From NCBI RefSeq assembly GCF_018417635.1, contig NZ_CP071007.1, positions 186,001 to 250,000 of the forward strand: a stretch of DNA of 64,000 nucleotides, given 5' to 3'. Of the stretch, positions 26,165-35,552 are shown in pieces. This DNA comes from Pseudomonas sp. SORT22. GTDB taxonomy: Bacteria > Pseudomonadota > Gammaproteobacteria > Pseudomonadales > Pseudomonadaceae. Within the stretch, counting starts at the first letter, position 1; each line of letters begins with the position of its first letter. The position numbers and the translations under genes are program-made. The notes below the pieces were generated by a model, which had not been told where the DNA came from, searched no databases, and saw only the letters and a program-made list of their open reading frames with translations.

Positions 26165-27973
26165 ATGTCCAAGAAGATCTTTGTCACTGACACAATCCTG
26201 CGCGACGCCCACCAGTCCCTGCTGGCCACCCGCATGCGTACCGAAGACATGCTGCCGATCTGCGACAAGCTCGACAAGGTCGGCTACTGGTCGCTGGAAG
26301 TCTGGGGCGGGGCGACCTTCGACGCCTGTGTGCGCTTCCTCAAGGAAGACCCGTGGGAGCGCCTGCGCAAACTGCGCGCGGCACTGCCCAACACCCGCCT
26401 GCAGATGCTCCTGCGCGGGCAGAACCTGCTGGGCTATCGCCACTACAGCGATGACGTGGTCAAAGCCTTCGTCGCCAAGGCGGCGGTCAACGGCATCGAC
26501 GTGTTCCGCATCTTCGACGCCATGAACGATGTGCGTAACCTGCGCGTGGCCATCGAAGCGGTCAAGGCCGCTGGCAAGCACGCCCAGGGCACTATTGCCT
26601 ACACCACCAGCCCGGTACACACCATCGACGCCTTCGTCGCCCAGGCCAAGCAGATGGAAGCCATGGGTTGCGACTCGGTGGCCATCAAGGACATGGCCGG
26701 CCTGCTGACTCCCTTCGCCACCGGCGAGCTGGTCAAGGCGCTGAAGGCCGAGCAGTCGCTGCCGGTGTTCGTTCACTCCCACGACACCGCCGGCCTGGCT
26801 GCCATGTGCCAGCTCAAGGCGATCGAGAACGGCGCCGACCATATCGACACCGCCATCTCCAGCTTCGCCTGGGGCACTAGCCACCCGGGCACCGAGTCGA
26901 TGGTCGCGGCCCTCAAGGGCAGCGAGTTCGACACCGGCCTGAGCCTGGAATTGCTGCAGGAAATCGGCCTGTACTTCTATGCCGTGCGCAAGAAGTACCA
27001 CCAGTTCGAAAGCGAATTCACCGCCGTCGACACCCGCGTGCAAGTCAACCAGGTACCGGGCGGGATGATTTCCAACCTGGCCAACCAGCTCAAGGAGCAG
27101 GGCGCGCTCAACCGCATGAACGAAGTGCTGGCGGAAATCCCGCGGGTGCGCGAAGACCTCGGCTTCCCGCCACTGGTGACCCCGACCTCGCAGATTGTCG
27201 GTACCCAGGCGTTCTTCAACGTGCTTGCCGGCGAGCGCTACAAGACCATCACCAACGAGGTGAAGCTGTACCTGCAAGGCGGTTACGGCAAGGCTCCGGG
27301 TGTGGTCGACGAAAATCTGCGGCGCCAGGCCATCGGTAGCGAAGAAGTCATCGACGTGCGCCCGGCCGATTTGCTCAAGCCGGAAATGGCCAAGCTGCGC
27401 AACGACATCGGCGCCCTGGCCAAGTCGGAAGAAGACGTACTGACCTACGCCATGTTCCCGGACATCGGGCGCAAGTTCCTCGAAGAGCGTGAGGCCGGCA
27501 CCCTGACCCCTGAAGTGCTGCTGCCGATTCCGGAAGCCGGCGCCGTGGCCTCGGCCGGCGGCGAAGGCGTGCCGACCGAATTCGTCATCGACGTGCACGG
27601 CGAGACCTACCGGGTGGATATCACCGGTGTCGGCGTCAAGGCCGAAGGCAAGCGTCACTTCTACCTGTCCATCGACGGCATGCCGGAAGAAGTGGTGTTC
27701 GAGCCGCTCAACGAATTTGTCGGCGGTGGCAGCAGCAAACGCAAGCAGGCCAGCGCCCCTGGCCATGTCAGTACCACCATGCCGGGCAATATCGTCGATG
27801 TGCTGGTCAAGGAAGGCGATACGGTCAAGGCCGGCCAGCCGGTGCTGATCACCGAGGCGATGAAGATGGAGACCGAGGTGCAGGCGGCAATCGCCGGCAA
27901 GGTCACCGCCATTCACGTGGCCAAGGGCGACCGGGTCAACCCGGGCGAGATCCTGATCGAGATCGAGGGCTGA
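26165..27973 (+). CDS. pycB: Pyruvate carboxylase subunit B (carboxyltransferase-biotin carrier)
   Basis: A 602-residue subunit carrying the carboxyltransferase TIM barrel (residues about 5-300; DTILRDAHQSLLATRM, KDMAGLLTP with metal-binding HSHDTAG), the conserved PYC/OADA domain, and a C-terminal biotinyl domain with the biotinylated lysine in ITEAMKMETEV near residue 568. Annotated as oadA in some genomes; the companion pycA and the absence of membrane oxaloacetate decarboxylase subunits argue for pyruvate carboxylase. Strong GAGGAGA site before the ATG. A terminator follows. Confidence 0.94.
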   Translation: MSKKIFVTDTILRDAHQSLLATRMRTEDMLPICDKLDKVGYWSLEVWGGATFDACVRFLKEDPWERLRKLRAALPNTRLQMLLRGQNLLGYRHYSDDVVKAFVAKAAVNGIDVFRIFDAMNDVRNLRVAIEAVKAAGKHAQGTIAYTTSPVHTIDAFVAQAKQMEAMGCDSVAIKDMAGLLTPFATGELVKALKAEQSLPVFVHSHDTAGLAAMCQLKAIENGADHIDTAISSFAWGTSHPGTESMVAALKGSEFDTGLSLELLQEIGLYFYAVRKKYHQFESEFTAVDTRVQVNQVPGGMISNLANQLKEQGALNRMNEVLAEIPRVREDLGFPPLVTPTSQIVGTQAFFNVLAGERYKTITNEVKLYLQGGYGKAPGVVDENLRRQAIGSEEVIDVRPADLLKPEMAKLRNDIGALAKSEEDVLTYAMFPDIGRKFLEEREAGTLTPEVLLPIPEAGAVASAGGEGVPTEFVIDVHGETYRVDITGVGVKAEGKRHFYLSIDGMPEEVVFEPLNEFVGGGSSKRKQASAPGHVSTTMPGNIVDVLVKEGDTVKAGQPVLITEAMKMETEVQAAIAGKVTAIHVAKGDRVNPGEILIEIEG

Positions 27974-28007
27974 TTTTCAGGCCCTCATCTACAAGCGGTT
28001 AACCTCT

Positions 28008-28032
28008 GGGGGGCGTATGCCTCCCTTTTTTT
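28008..28032 (+). terminator. Intrinsic terminator of pycAB
   Basis: GGGGGGC-gtat-GCCTCCC hairpin with one G-T pair, followed by seven T. It is located just after pycB and just before the 3' end of the convergent GNAT gene. Confidence 0.8.
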
Positions 28033-28040
28033 GCCTGCTC

Positions 28041-28706
28041 CTACCGGCACGCCTCCAAGGTCTGTACCTGTCCCTCGGGCCGCTGGTTATCTGCCGCCAA
28101 CCAACGTTCGAACCCCGCCGCAATCGCCGGCCATTCATCATCGGTAATCGAGAACCAGGCGGTGTCGCGGTTTCGGTCCTTGATCACCATGTGCTTGCGA
28201 AACACCCCCTCGAAGGTGAAGCCAAAGCGCAGCGCGGCGCGCTTGGAGCGGGCGTTGTCGTTGTTGCATTTCCATTCCAGGCGGCGGTTGCCCAGCTCGA
28301 ACGCCAGTTTGCCAAGCAGGTACACCGCTTCGGTGCCTTTAGGTGTGCGCTGCATGGCAGCACCAAAGGCGATATGGCCAATCTCGATGCGGCCCTGTTC
28401 GGGCACGATCGACATCAGGCTGAGGATGCCCTGGGTCTGGCCGCTGGCCAGGTCAATGACACTGTAGAACAGCGGATCGCTGCTGGCGGCATTGGTGTCA
28501 AGCCAGTGATCGAAGTCTTCGCGCTCGGTGAACGGACCGTAGGCCAGGTAGTCCCACAGTGTGCGGTCGGCCTGGGAGCCCTGGAACACTTCCCAGAGGT
28601 CTTCGGTGTCGCGCTTGGGGTCGAGTTTTTCCAGGCGCACGAAGCGCCCGGTCAATGTTGCAGGTTGCGGGCGCTTGGCCGGATGCCAGTGCAATGGGCT
28701 GCTCAT
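28041..28706 (-). CDS. GNAT acetyltransferase (RimL-like, Acetyltransf_3)
   Basis: A 221-residue GNAT-fold N-acetyltransferase of the RimL/Acetyltransf_3 type: the N-terminal FVRLEKLDPKRDTEDLWEVFQ, the central IEIGHIAFGAAMQRTPKGTEA with the acetyl-CoA pyrophosphate loop, and CNNDNARSKRAALRFGFTFEGV. Substrate unknown; homologues acetylate protein N-termini or small amines. AGAGGAG lies eight bases before the ATG at 28706. It is followed, in the order of transcription, by no other gene; upstream are a second GNAT gene and a PaiB-like gene on the same strand. Confidence 0.86.
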   Translation of the reverse strand: MSSPLHWHPAKRPQPATLTGRFVRLEKLDPKRDTEDLWEVFQGSQADRTLWDYLAYGPFTEREDFDHWLDTNAASSDPLFYSVIDLASGQTQGILSLMSIVPEQGRIEIGHIAFGAAMQRTPKGTEAVYLLGKLAFELGNRRLEWKCNNDNARSKRAALRFGFTFEGVFRKHMVIKDRNRDTAWFSITDDEWPAIAAGFERWLAADNQRPEGQVQTLEACR

Positions 28707-28723
28707 GGGGTGGCTCCTCTGGC

Positions 28724-29170
28724 TTACAGCGGTTTGCGAAACTGGATGAAACCGGGCCGCTCGGCGACCTGCTCGTACAGGCTGATGGCCGTGGCGTTGG
28801 TTTCGTGGGTCAACCAGTGCACCTTGGCGCAACCTGCCGCCTTTGCCGTAGCGTAGACGTATTCGATCAGCTGGCGGCCGATACCCAGGCCGCGTTGCTC
28901 ACTTTGCACGTAGAGGTCCTGCAGGTAGCAGGAGTTCTCGATGCTCCAGTTGGAGCGGTGATAGATCCAGTGGACCATGCCCAGTGCCTTGCCGTCGACC
29001 CAGGCCAGGGCGGCGTTGGTCGGCTCGGCCGGGTCGAGCATGCGCGCCCAGGCCACGGCGCTGACCTCGTCATCGATACGGGTTTCGTAGAATTGCTGAT
29101 AGGCCTGCCACAGCGGTAGCCAGGCGCTGTGATCGCCGGCGGTGACAGGGCGGATGGTGACGTTAGGCAT
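28724..29170 (-). CDS. GNAT acetyltransferase, small
   Basis: A 148-residue single GNAT domain with the acetyl-CoA motif VQSEQRGLGIGRQLIEYV near residue 90 and the C-terminal THETNATAISLYEQV. The fold is clear but the substrate is unknown. GAAGGA precedes the ATG. It lies 17 bp upstream of the larger GNAT gene and 13 bp downstream of the PaiB-like gene, so the three probably form one transcript. Confidence 0.85.
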   Translation of the reverse strand: MPNVTIRPVTAGDHSAWLPLWQAYQQFYETRIDDEVSAVAWARMLDPAEPTNAALAWVDGKALGMVHWIYHRSNWSIENSCYLQDLYVQSEQRGLGIGRQLIEYVYATAKAAGCAKVHWLTHETNATAISLYEQVAERPGFIQFRKPL

Positions 29171-29183
29171 AGGTGTGTTTCCT

Positions 29184-29813
29184 TCAAGGTTGGCCCATCA
29201 GGGCGGCCAATTGGTTGTCCAGAGGATCGCTGCTGTTGGCCAGGCCGGTGCGCACGCCTTCGATGTCGATGGCCGAACGGTTCTGGCTGAGTTTGCGTGT
29301 GCCTTGCAGGCGCTCGATGGGCAGGGCGAAGCCGACGATTGCCTTGAGCATGCCGGCCATGTAGTCGGCAGGCGCTTCGTCCACCGACCAGGGTTTGGCC
29401 TGGCGTTGTTCGTGGTGATCACTCAGGCGGCGGACGATCTCCAGCAGACGCTCGGCGTCATGGAAAACCTCAGCCTTGCCCCAGGCGTGCACAGCCACGT
29501 AGTTCCAGGTCGGAACCGTGCGCGGATCGTCGACCTTGCTGGGGTAGTAGCCGGCGCTGACATAAGCATCGGGCCCGGCAAACACCAGCAGCGCCTCGGC
29601 GCCGTTGGCCAGATCCTGCCATTGCTTGTTGGCGCGGGCGAAGTGGCCGTACAGGGTGCCGTTGCTGCCCTGTTTGCGATCCAGCAGCAGCGGCAGGTGA
29701 CTGGCCTGCAAGCCCTGTTCACCGTGGGTGACCAATACGGCCAGGCGCGTTTGCTCGATCTGCTGGTGCAGACGCTCGAGGTCGGTTTCCTTGTAGCTCG
29801 AAGGTGTGAACAT
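29184..29813 (-). CDS. PaiB-family FMN-binding protein
   Basis: A 209-residue protein of the PaiB/FMN-binding split-barrel family (Bacillus PaiB is described as a negative regulator of sporulation and protease genes). Signature parts are MFTPSSYKE at the N-terminus, YVSAGYYPSKVDDPRTVPTWNYVAVHAWG near residue 95 and the KLSQNRS end motif. First gene of a three-gene unit with two GNAT enzymes, and divergent from a MocR-type regulator 90 bp away, the likely controller. Confidence 0.87.
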   Translation of the reverse strand: MFTPSSYKETDLERLHQQIEQTRLAVLVTHGEQGLQASHLPLLLDRKQGSNGTLYGHFARANKQWQDLANGAEALLVFAGPDAYVSAGYYPSKVDDPRTVPTWNYVAVHAWGKAEVFHDAERLLEIVRRLSDHHEQRQAKPWSVDEAPADYMAGMLKAIVGFALPIERLQGTRKLSQNRSAIDIEGVRTGLANSSDPLDNQLAALMGQP

Positions 29814-29903
29814 GTGGATTGTCCTTGGCGAATGGCTCAATCCTAGGCAGGCTATTGGACTAAGGTAAGAGCCATTTCCAGCTAATTTTATAGGTCCATT
29901 GTC

Positions 29904-31442
29904 ATGAGCGAGCGCCCCTTCACCTTGCCGTTCGACCCGACTGGTATCGTCCTTGATCGCCGCCAGGGGCTCAGCCGCCAGCTTTACCAGGCGCTTCGCA
30001 TGCGCGTGCTGGACGGTCGCCTGAGCAGTGGCACGCGCTTGCCGGCCAGCCGTGATATGGCTGCGGCGCTGTCGTTGTCGCGCAACAGCGTGGTGCGTGC
30101 CTACGACCAGTTGTACGCTGAAGGCTATATCGAAAGCCGGGTCGGCGATGGCACCTATGTCAGCCAGCTGCCAAAACTATCCACAAAAGTATCCACAGGG
30201 TTATCCCTGGGTTTTTCCACAGGGTTATCCACAAAAACAGCAAATAACACTGTGGATTCATCCAGCAAACTTATCCACAATGGTCCTTGCAACCGTCTGG
30301 AAAGCCACCATTTACCGCCACCGAAAAGTGGTCCGCCACGGGCTTTTCGCGTCGGTTTGCCGGCGTTCGATTTGTTCCCGTTCGACGTCTGGGCCAAGCT
30401 CCAGGCGGGTTTCTGGCGCAACCCCGATCGCGCTGTTTTGGGCTATGGCGATCCGGCTGGAGAGCCGCAACTTCGTCAATTGATCGCGACCTATTTGCGT
30501 CGATCTCGCGGACTTTCCTGCACGGCTGAACAAATTGTGATCACCAGTGGCGCACAGCAGGCCATCAGCCTTTGTGCACAGCTGTTATTGGAGCCTGGCG
30601 AAGTGGTGGCTGTGGAAAACCCCGGTTACCGCGCTGCTGGAAACGCCTTCGCCTTGACCGGGGCAAAAGTGCAAGGCGTGGCGGTCGACGATGAGGGCCT
30701 GGACTGCGCTGCGCTCAATGCCGTGGAACATTGTCGCCTCAGCTATGTGACGCCATCGCACCAGTATCCGACCGGCGTCACCATGAGCCTGGCCCGTCGT
30801 CTGCAGTTGCTGGCCTGGGCTGAGCGCAAGGACGGCTGGATCATCGAAGATGACTACGACGGTGAGTACCGCTACAGCGGCGACCCGCTAGCACCTCTGG
30901 CGGCGCTGGATCGCAGTGGGCGGGTGTTATATGTCGGCACCTTCGGCAAGATAGCCTTTCCGGCGCTGCGCCTGGGTTACCTGGTGCTGCCCAGGCAGTT
31001 GGTGCAGGTGTTTTCCCGCTGCCGGGCGCTGGCCGTGCGCCACTCTGAAATAGGCACTCAGGCAGTGATGGCCCAGTTCATGGCCCAGGGGCATTTTCAA
31101 CGGCATATCCGGCGCATGCGCAAAGCGGCGCTCAGCCGAAGAAATACGTTGATGGCAGGATGGCCACAGGGCATCAGCGGCATCGGCCCGCTGCCACATG
31201 TAGCTGCAGGTCTACATGTGGCAGTGCGGGTTGATTCGCTTGCGCGCGAACGTACGTTGATCGGGGAAGCCGAAAGTGTTGGCGTCGAGATTAACGGCTT
31301 GAGTGATTTCTGGCTGCCAGGCTCGGATACGCCGGAGGATGAGCATGCTGGGCTGGTTCTGGGGTTTGCCGCTGTCCCGGAAGCTGCAATTGAGGTCGCA
31401 GTGCGGCATTTGGCTGAAGTTTGGGGCCACTCAAAGAGCTGA
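29904..31442 (+). CDS. MocR/PdxR-type GntR regulator with aminotransferase domain
   Basis: A 512-residue chimera of an N-terminal GntR winged HTH (residues 20-92; GTRLPASRDMAAALSLSRNSVVRAYDQL) and a fold-type I aminotransferase-like domain (about 150-505). The PLP lysine is likely that of YVGTFGKIAFPALRLGY; IIEDDYDGEYRY supplies the cofactor-binding Asp and Tyr. It is divergent from the PaiB/GNAT genes it probably regulates. The linker (residues about 90-130) is low-complexity, with repeated STG/LSTK words, and its DNA contains a cluster of DnaA-box-like 9-mers. Confidence 0.9.
   Translation: MSERPFTLPFDPTGIVLDRRQGLSRQLYQALRMRVLDGRLSSGTRLPASRDMAAALSLSRNSVVRAYDQLYAEGYIESRVGDGTYVSQLPKLSTKVSTGLSLGFSTGLSTKTANNTVDSSSKLIHNGPCNRLESHHLPPPKSGPPRAFRVGLPAFDLFPFDVWAKLQAGFWRNPDRAVLGYGDPAGEPQLRQLIATYLRRSRGLSCTAEQIVITSGAQQAISLCAQLLLEPGEVVAVENPGYRAAGNAFALTGAKVQGVAVDDEGLDCAALNAVEHCRLSYVTPSHQYPTGVTMSLARRLQLLAWAERKDGWIIEDDYDGEYRYSGDPLAPLAALDRSGRVLYVGTFGKIAFPALRLGYLVLPRQLVQVFSRCRALAVRHSEIGTQAVMAQFMAQGHFQRHIRRMRKAALSRRNTLMAGWPQGISGIGPLPHVAAGLHVAVRVDSLARERTLIGEAESVGVEINGLSDFWLPGSDTPEDEHAGLVLGFAAVPEAAIEVAVRHLAEVWGHSKS
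30177..30279 (+). repeat. Cluster of DnaA-box-like 9-mers in the MocR linker
   Basis: Within 103 bp: CTATCCACA (30177), GTATCCACA (30189), TTATCCCTG (30201), TTTTCCACA (30213), TTATCCACA (30225) and TTATCCACA (30271), all on the plus strand, plus a two-mismatch reverse copy at 30251. Two are perfect DnaA boxes and three have a single mismatch. Spacing is 12 bp between the first five, i.e. a tandem array that also encodes the repeated STG-LS words. Confidence 0.7.
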
Positions 31443-31510
31443 AGGGATTTACAGTGAGTTCATTCGCTGGGCAGGTGTTACATACCTGTTGGGCTAAATT
31501 TTTAAGTTAC

Positions 31511-31528
31511 AAGTTAAATTTTTAACTT
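31511..31528. promoter_or_regulatory. AT-rich palindrome upstream of the orphan gene
   Basis: AAGTTAAA-TT-TTTAACTT is a perfect 8-bp inverted repeat. The word TAAATTTTTAA occurs twice (31495 and 31515), so there are tandem related elements. The 258-bp space from 31443 to 31700 is far more AT-rich than the surroundings. Candidate operator or promoter region for the gene at 31701. Confidence 0.5.
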
Positions 31529-31700
31529 GATTGACGTTGCCTTCTCACGTGGTAGAACTTTCATGGGCTCAGGGTAAGCCTGTGCTATTTCAGTTCAAGA
31601 TTGTTACGTCATTTAATTCGAAAATCATTAGTCACACTTTTATTGGTGGCGCGGCGTGTTAGCTCGCCTGATGGTTTTTGCTCTGTATATAGGGTCAATA

Positions 31701-32165
31701 ATGAAAGAATCCCATAAACACTGCATGAAAGCGGCCTTGAAGGAATTCAGCAAGCCTGGAAAACGAAATTTTTCGATACCTGCAGGTGATAGTTTCACTG
31801 CGTTGATCGATGGTGAGCCCTTCGTTGCAACAGACGTCCGTGGCTTCCACAGCTTCGGTGTAAGAATTGTCGTCGGGTTGATTGATGAAGGTAGTGAACG
31901 CCGCTACATCACGGTGGCAGCCGATGATTACCTGGCGGCCGGCGAATATGATGTAACGCTTGAAGGAGAAGTTACCATCGGTTATGTCGTCGAGAACCCT
32001 GAGGGTAATAACGAATACTCCGCAGAGACGGGCTGTATCGCCATGTCGAGTGCGGCAAATACCGAATTTTCCGGGCAGTTCAATGCAACACTGGTCGAAA
32101 GTTCGCCGTACAAGGCGATTACCGAAGCCTGTTTCAAGGTCGGTCAAACTGTCGAATTGTCCTGA
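31701..32165 (+). CDS. Unknown 154-residue protein, accessory-like
   Basis: I do not recognise the family. The protein starts MKESHKHCMKAALKEF, has no signal peptide or membrane segment, and is mostly predicted beta-strand (FSIPAGDSFTALIDGE, EYDVTLEGEVTIGYVVEN) with three cysteines. A weak AGGG site precedes the ATG at 31701; the frame extends to 31656. Base composition is visibly less GC-rich than neighbouring genes and the upstream region is AT-rich, suggesting acquisition by transfer. It converges on a polyamine-binding protein gene, with a perfect stem-loop between. Confidence 0.65.
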   Translation: MKESHKHCMKAALKEFSKPGKRNFSIPAGDSFTALIDGEPFVATDVRGFHSFGVRIVVGLIDEGSERRYITVAADDYLAAGEYDVTLEGEVTIGYVVENPEGNNEYSAETGCIAMSSAANTEFSGQFNATLVESSPYKAITEACFKVGQTVELS

Positions 32166-32179
32166 CGGATAGGTTCGAC

Positions 32180-32209
32180 ATACCTCCCGCCATTGTTGGC
32201 GGGAGGTAT
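32180..32209. terminator. Bidirectional stem-loop between convergent genes
   Basis: ATACCTCCCGCCA, loop TTGT, then the perfect 13-bp complement. It lies between the stops of the orphan gene and the polyamine-binding protein gene. Confidence 0.7.
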
Positions 32210-32214
32210 TGCGG

Positions 32215-33311
32215 TTATTTGCCGGACTTTATCTTGCTCCAGGCGCGGGTGCGTGCGCGCTCGGCATCCCGCGGCAGCGGTTGCAGGGTATAAAGCTTGG
32301 CCATGGCTTCTTCCGTGGGGTACAGATTGGGGTTATTGCGGATGGCCGGGGCAACCCGTTCGGTGGCGTCCTTGTTCGGGTTGGGGTAACCGACAAAGTC
32401 GCTGATGGGCGCGATCACCTTTGGCTGCAGCAGGTAGTTGATGAAGGTGTAGGCATCTTCCGGGTTGGCCGCGCCTTTGGGGATTGCCAGCATGTCGAAC
32501 CAGATTGGCGCACCTTCCTTGGGCAGACGCATGTCGACGACCACGCCGTTCTTCGCCTCGCTGGCGCGGTTGGCGGCCTGGGAGAAGCTGCCGGAGTAGC
32601 CGACCGCTACGCAGATGTCGCCATTGGCAATATCCGCCATGTATTTGGAGGAATGGAAGTAGGTGACGTGCGGGCGGATTTTCAACAGTAGCTCTTCGGC
32701 CTTTTTGTAATCAGCAGGTTTCGTGCTGTTCGGTGGCAGGCCGAGGTACTGCAGGGCCAGTGGCAGGATTTCAGAGGGTGAATCAAGCAAGGCCACGCCG
32801 CACTGCTTGAGCTTGGCGATGTTCTCCTCCTTGAAGATCAGGTCCCAGCTGTCGACCGGGGCGTTGTCGCCCAGCGCCGCCTTGACCTTGGCCGGGTTGA
32901 AGCCGATCAGCACGGTGCCGTACATGTAGGGCACGGCGAACTGGTTGCCGGGGTCGTTGGCCTCGATCAGCTTCATCAGCTTCGGGTCCAGGTGCTGCCA
33001 GTTCGGCAACTTGCTGCGGTCCAGGGGCTGGAATACCCCGGCTTCGATCTGCTTGGCCAGGAACACGTTGGACGGCACCACCACGTCGTAGCCGGAGTTG
33101 CCGGTCAACAGCTTGGCTTCCAGGGCTTCGTTGGTGTCGAAGATGTCGTAGATGAGTTTGACCTGGCTGTCTTTCTGGAAGTCCACCAGGGTTTGCGGGG
33201 TGATGTAGTCGAACCAGTTGTAGACCCGCAGGGTGCGTTGTTCGGCAGCTTGCAGGCTACCGGCGAGCAGGGTGCTGCACAGCAGCGGGGCGAGCAGGCG
33301 CTGGAGTCGGG

Positions 33312-33315
<4 letters not shown>
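32215..33315 (-). CDS. Polyamine-binding periplasmic protein (PotF/SpuD family)
   Basis: A 366-residue ABC substrate-binding protein with a signal peptide ([19 protein letters not shown]) and the PotF/SpuD fold: [15 protein letters not shown] opening, [31 protein letters not shown], and the C-terminal [10 protein letters not shown]. Ligand residues suggest putrescine/spermidine or an acetylated form. No permease or ATPase gene is near, so it must work with a transporter encoded elsewhere. Its ATG overlaps the stop of the upstream amidohydrolase gene (ATGA), so the two are translationally coupled. Confidence 0.9.
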
Positions 33316-34358
<1,043 letters not shown>

Positions 34359-34499
34359 GTTGTTGTTCTCCGGGTCACTGGCGTCGCTCCATTGTTGGTG
34401 GCACGGGCCTGCTGCAGAACGACGGAAACGGCCAAAAGGGGATCGATATGGCCAACCTGACTGTCCGGATTTCGCCCCCCGGCGGTGCAAGCGCGATGT

Positions 34500-35492
34500 T
34501 CAGGCGCGGAAGTGACTCGGCGCCACCCCGCTCCAGCGCATGAAGGCGTGGCGAAAGCTGGCGGTCTCGCTGAAGCCGAGTAGTTCGGCGATGCGGTAGA
34601 TGGGCAACTGATCTTCGGCCAACAGTTGCTTGGCGCGCTCGAAACGCAGTTCATCGAGCAGCTGTTGATAACTGCTGCCCAGCTCCTGCAGGTGCCGGCG
34701 CAAGGTGCGCGACGAGCAGTTCATTTGCCGCGCCAGGCCCTCGAGGCCGGGCGCCGCATCGAGTTGTTCGAGCAGCAGTTGGCGGATCCGCCCGAGCCAG
34801 GCCTGGCGGCCGGTGAACTCCAGGTTAAGCCGCCGGCAGCGCTCGCTCATGGCCTGGTGAGTGATCTGGTCGGCCAGCGGCAGAGGCTGGTCCAGCCATG
34901 TGCGGGCGAAGGCGAAGGCATTGTCGGTGGCCTCGAATCGCAATGGGCAGGCAAAGCTGTCGCCGTACAGTGCATGGTAATCCGGCATTGGGTGGGCGAA
35001 GCGTGCAGCCGTCAGCGGCAATGGCTGGCCAAGCAGGTCGTCGCAGATGACTTTCAGCGAGGTCAGACAGAACTCGGCGTTGAATGCAGCCAATTGCGGG
35101 TCTTCGCGATAATCGCTGGCGCTGAACCAGACCCGCTCGCCATCCTCGACCAGACGCAGCTGAAAAAGTGTTCCCAGTAGCGCCGGGTACTGCATCGCCA
35201 GGCGCAAAGCGTCACCTAAGGTGGCACTGGAGAGCAGGGCGTAACCGAGCATGCCGTAGCAGGAAACATGCATGCGCCGGCCCAGCTCCAGGCCTACTTC
35301 GCGGCGTCGGGCCACCGCATTGGCACACACCAGCATCTCTTGGCGGGTGGTGATGCGCGAGTCGGCGCGGCCCAGGTCTGCCGGGCTGATGCCGCTGCCG
35401 GCCAGCAGCGCTTCAGCGCCGGGGCCCTGGCCTTGAAAGGCTTGCAGAACCAGCGATACAGCGTTGAGGGTGGTGAGGTGTGAATGGAGCAT
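34500..35492 (-). CDS. AraC-family regulator with arabinose-binding-like N-domain
   Basis: A 330-residue regulator: N-terminal ligand domain of the PF12625 type found in OruR/ArgR-like Pseudomonas regulators, and a C-terminal double HTH (LEGLARQMNCSSRTLRRHLQELGSSYQQLLDELR and IYRIAELLGFSETASFRHAFMRWSGVAPSHFR). It lies 141 bp upstream of the acetylpolyamine amidohydrolase on the same strand and is the likely regulator of that pair. Confidence 0.88.
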   Translation of the reverse strand: MLHSHLTTLNAVSLVLQAFQGQGPGAEALLAGSGISPADLGRADSRITTRQEMLVCANAVARRREVGLELGRRMHVSCYGMLGYALLSSATLGDALRLAMQYPALLGTLFQLRLVEDGERVWFSASDYREDPQLAAFNAEFCLTSLKVICDDLLGQPLPLTAARFAHPMPDYHALYGDSFACPLRFEATDNAFAFARTWLDQPLPLADQITHQAMSERCRRLNLEFTGRQAWLGRIRQLLLEQLDAAPGLEGLARQMNCSSRTLRRHLQELGSSYQQLLDELRFERAKQLLAEDQLPIYRIAELLGFSETASFRHAFMRWSGVAPSHFRA

Positions 35493-35552
35493 GCTCGGCT
35501 TCTTTCGACAGGTTGGCCGAGCAAATCGAGCAATTTGTATGCCTTGAGCCGC

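Noticed and set aside
25988..27916. 642-residue open frame antisense to pycB
   Set aside because: Shadow frame opposite a clear pycB coding region.
30177..30279. Reading the 12-bp periodic array as a CRISPR
   Set aside because: Repeat units are 9-12 bp, vary in sequence, have no spacers and lie within a protein-coding frame.
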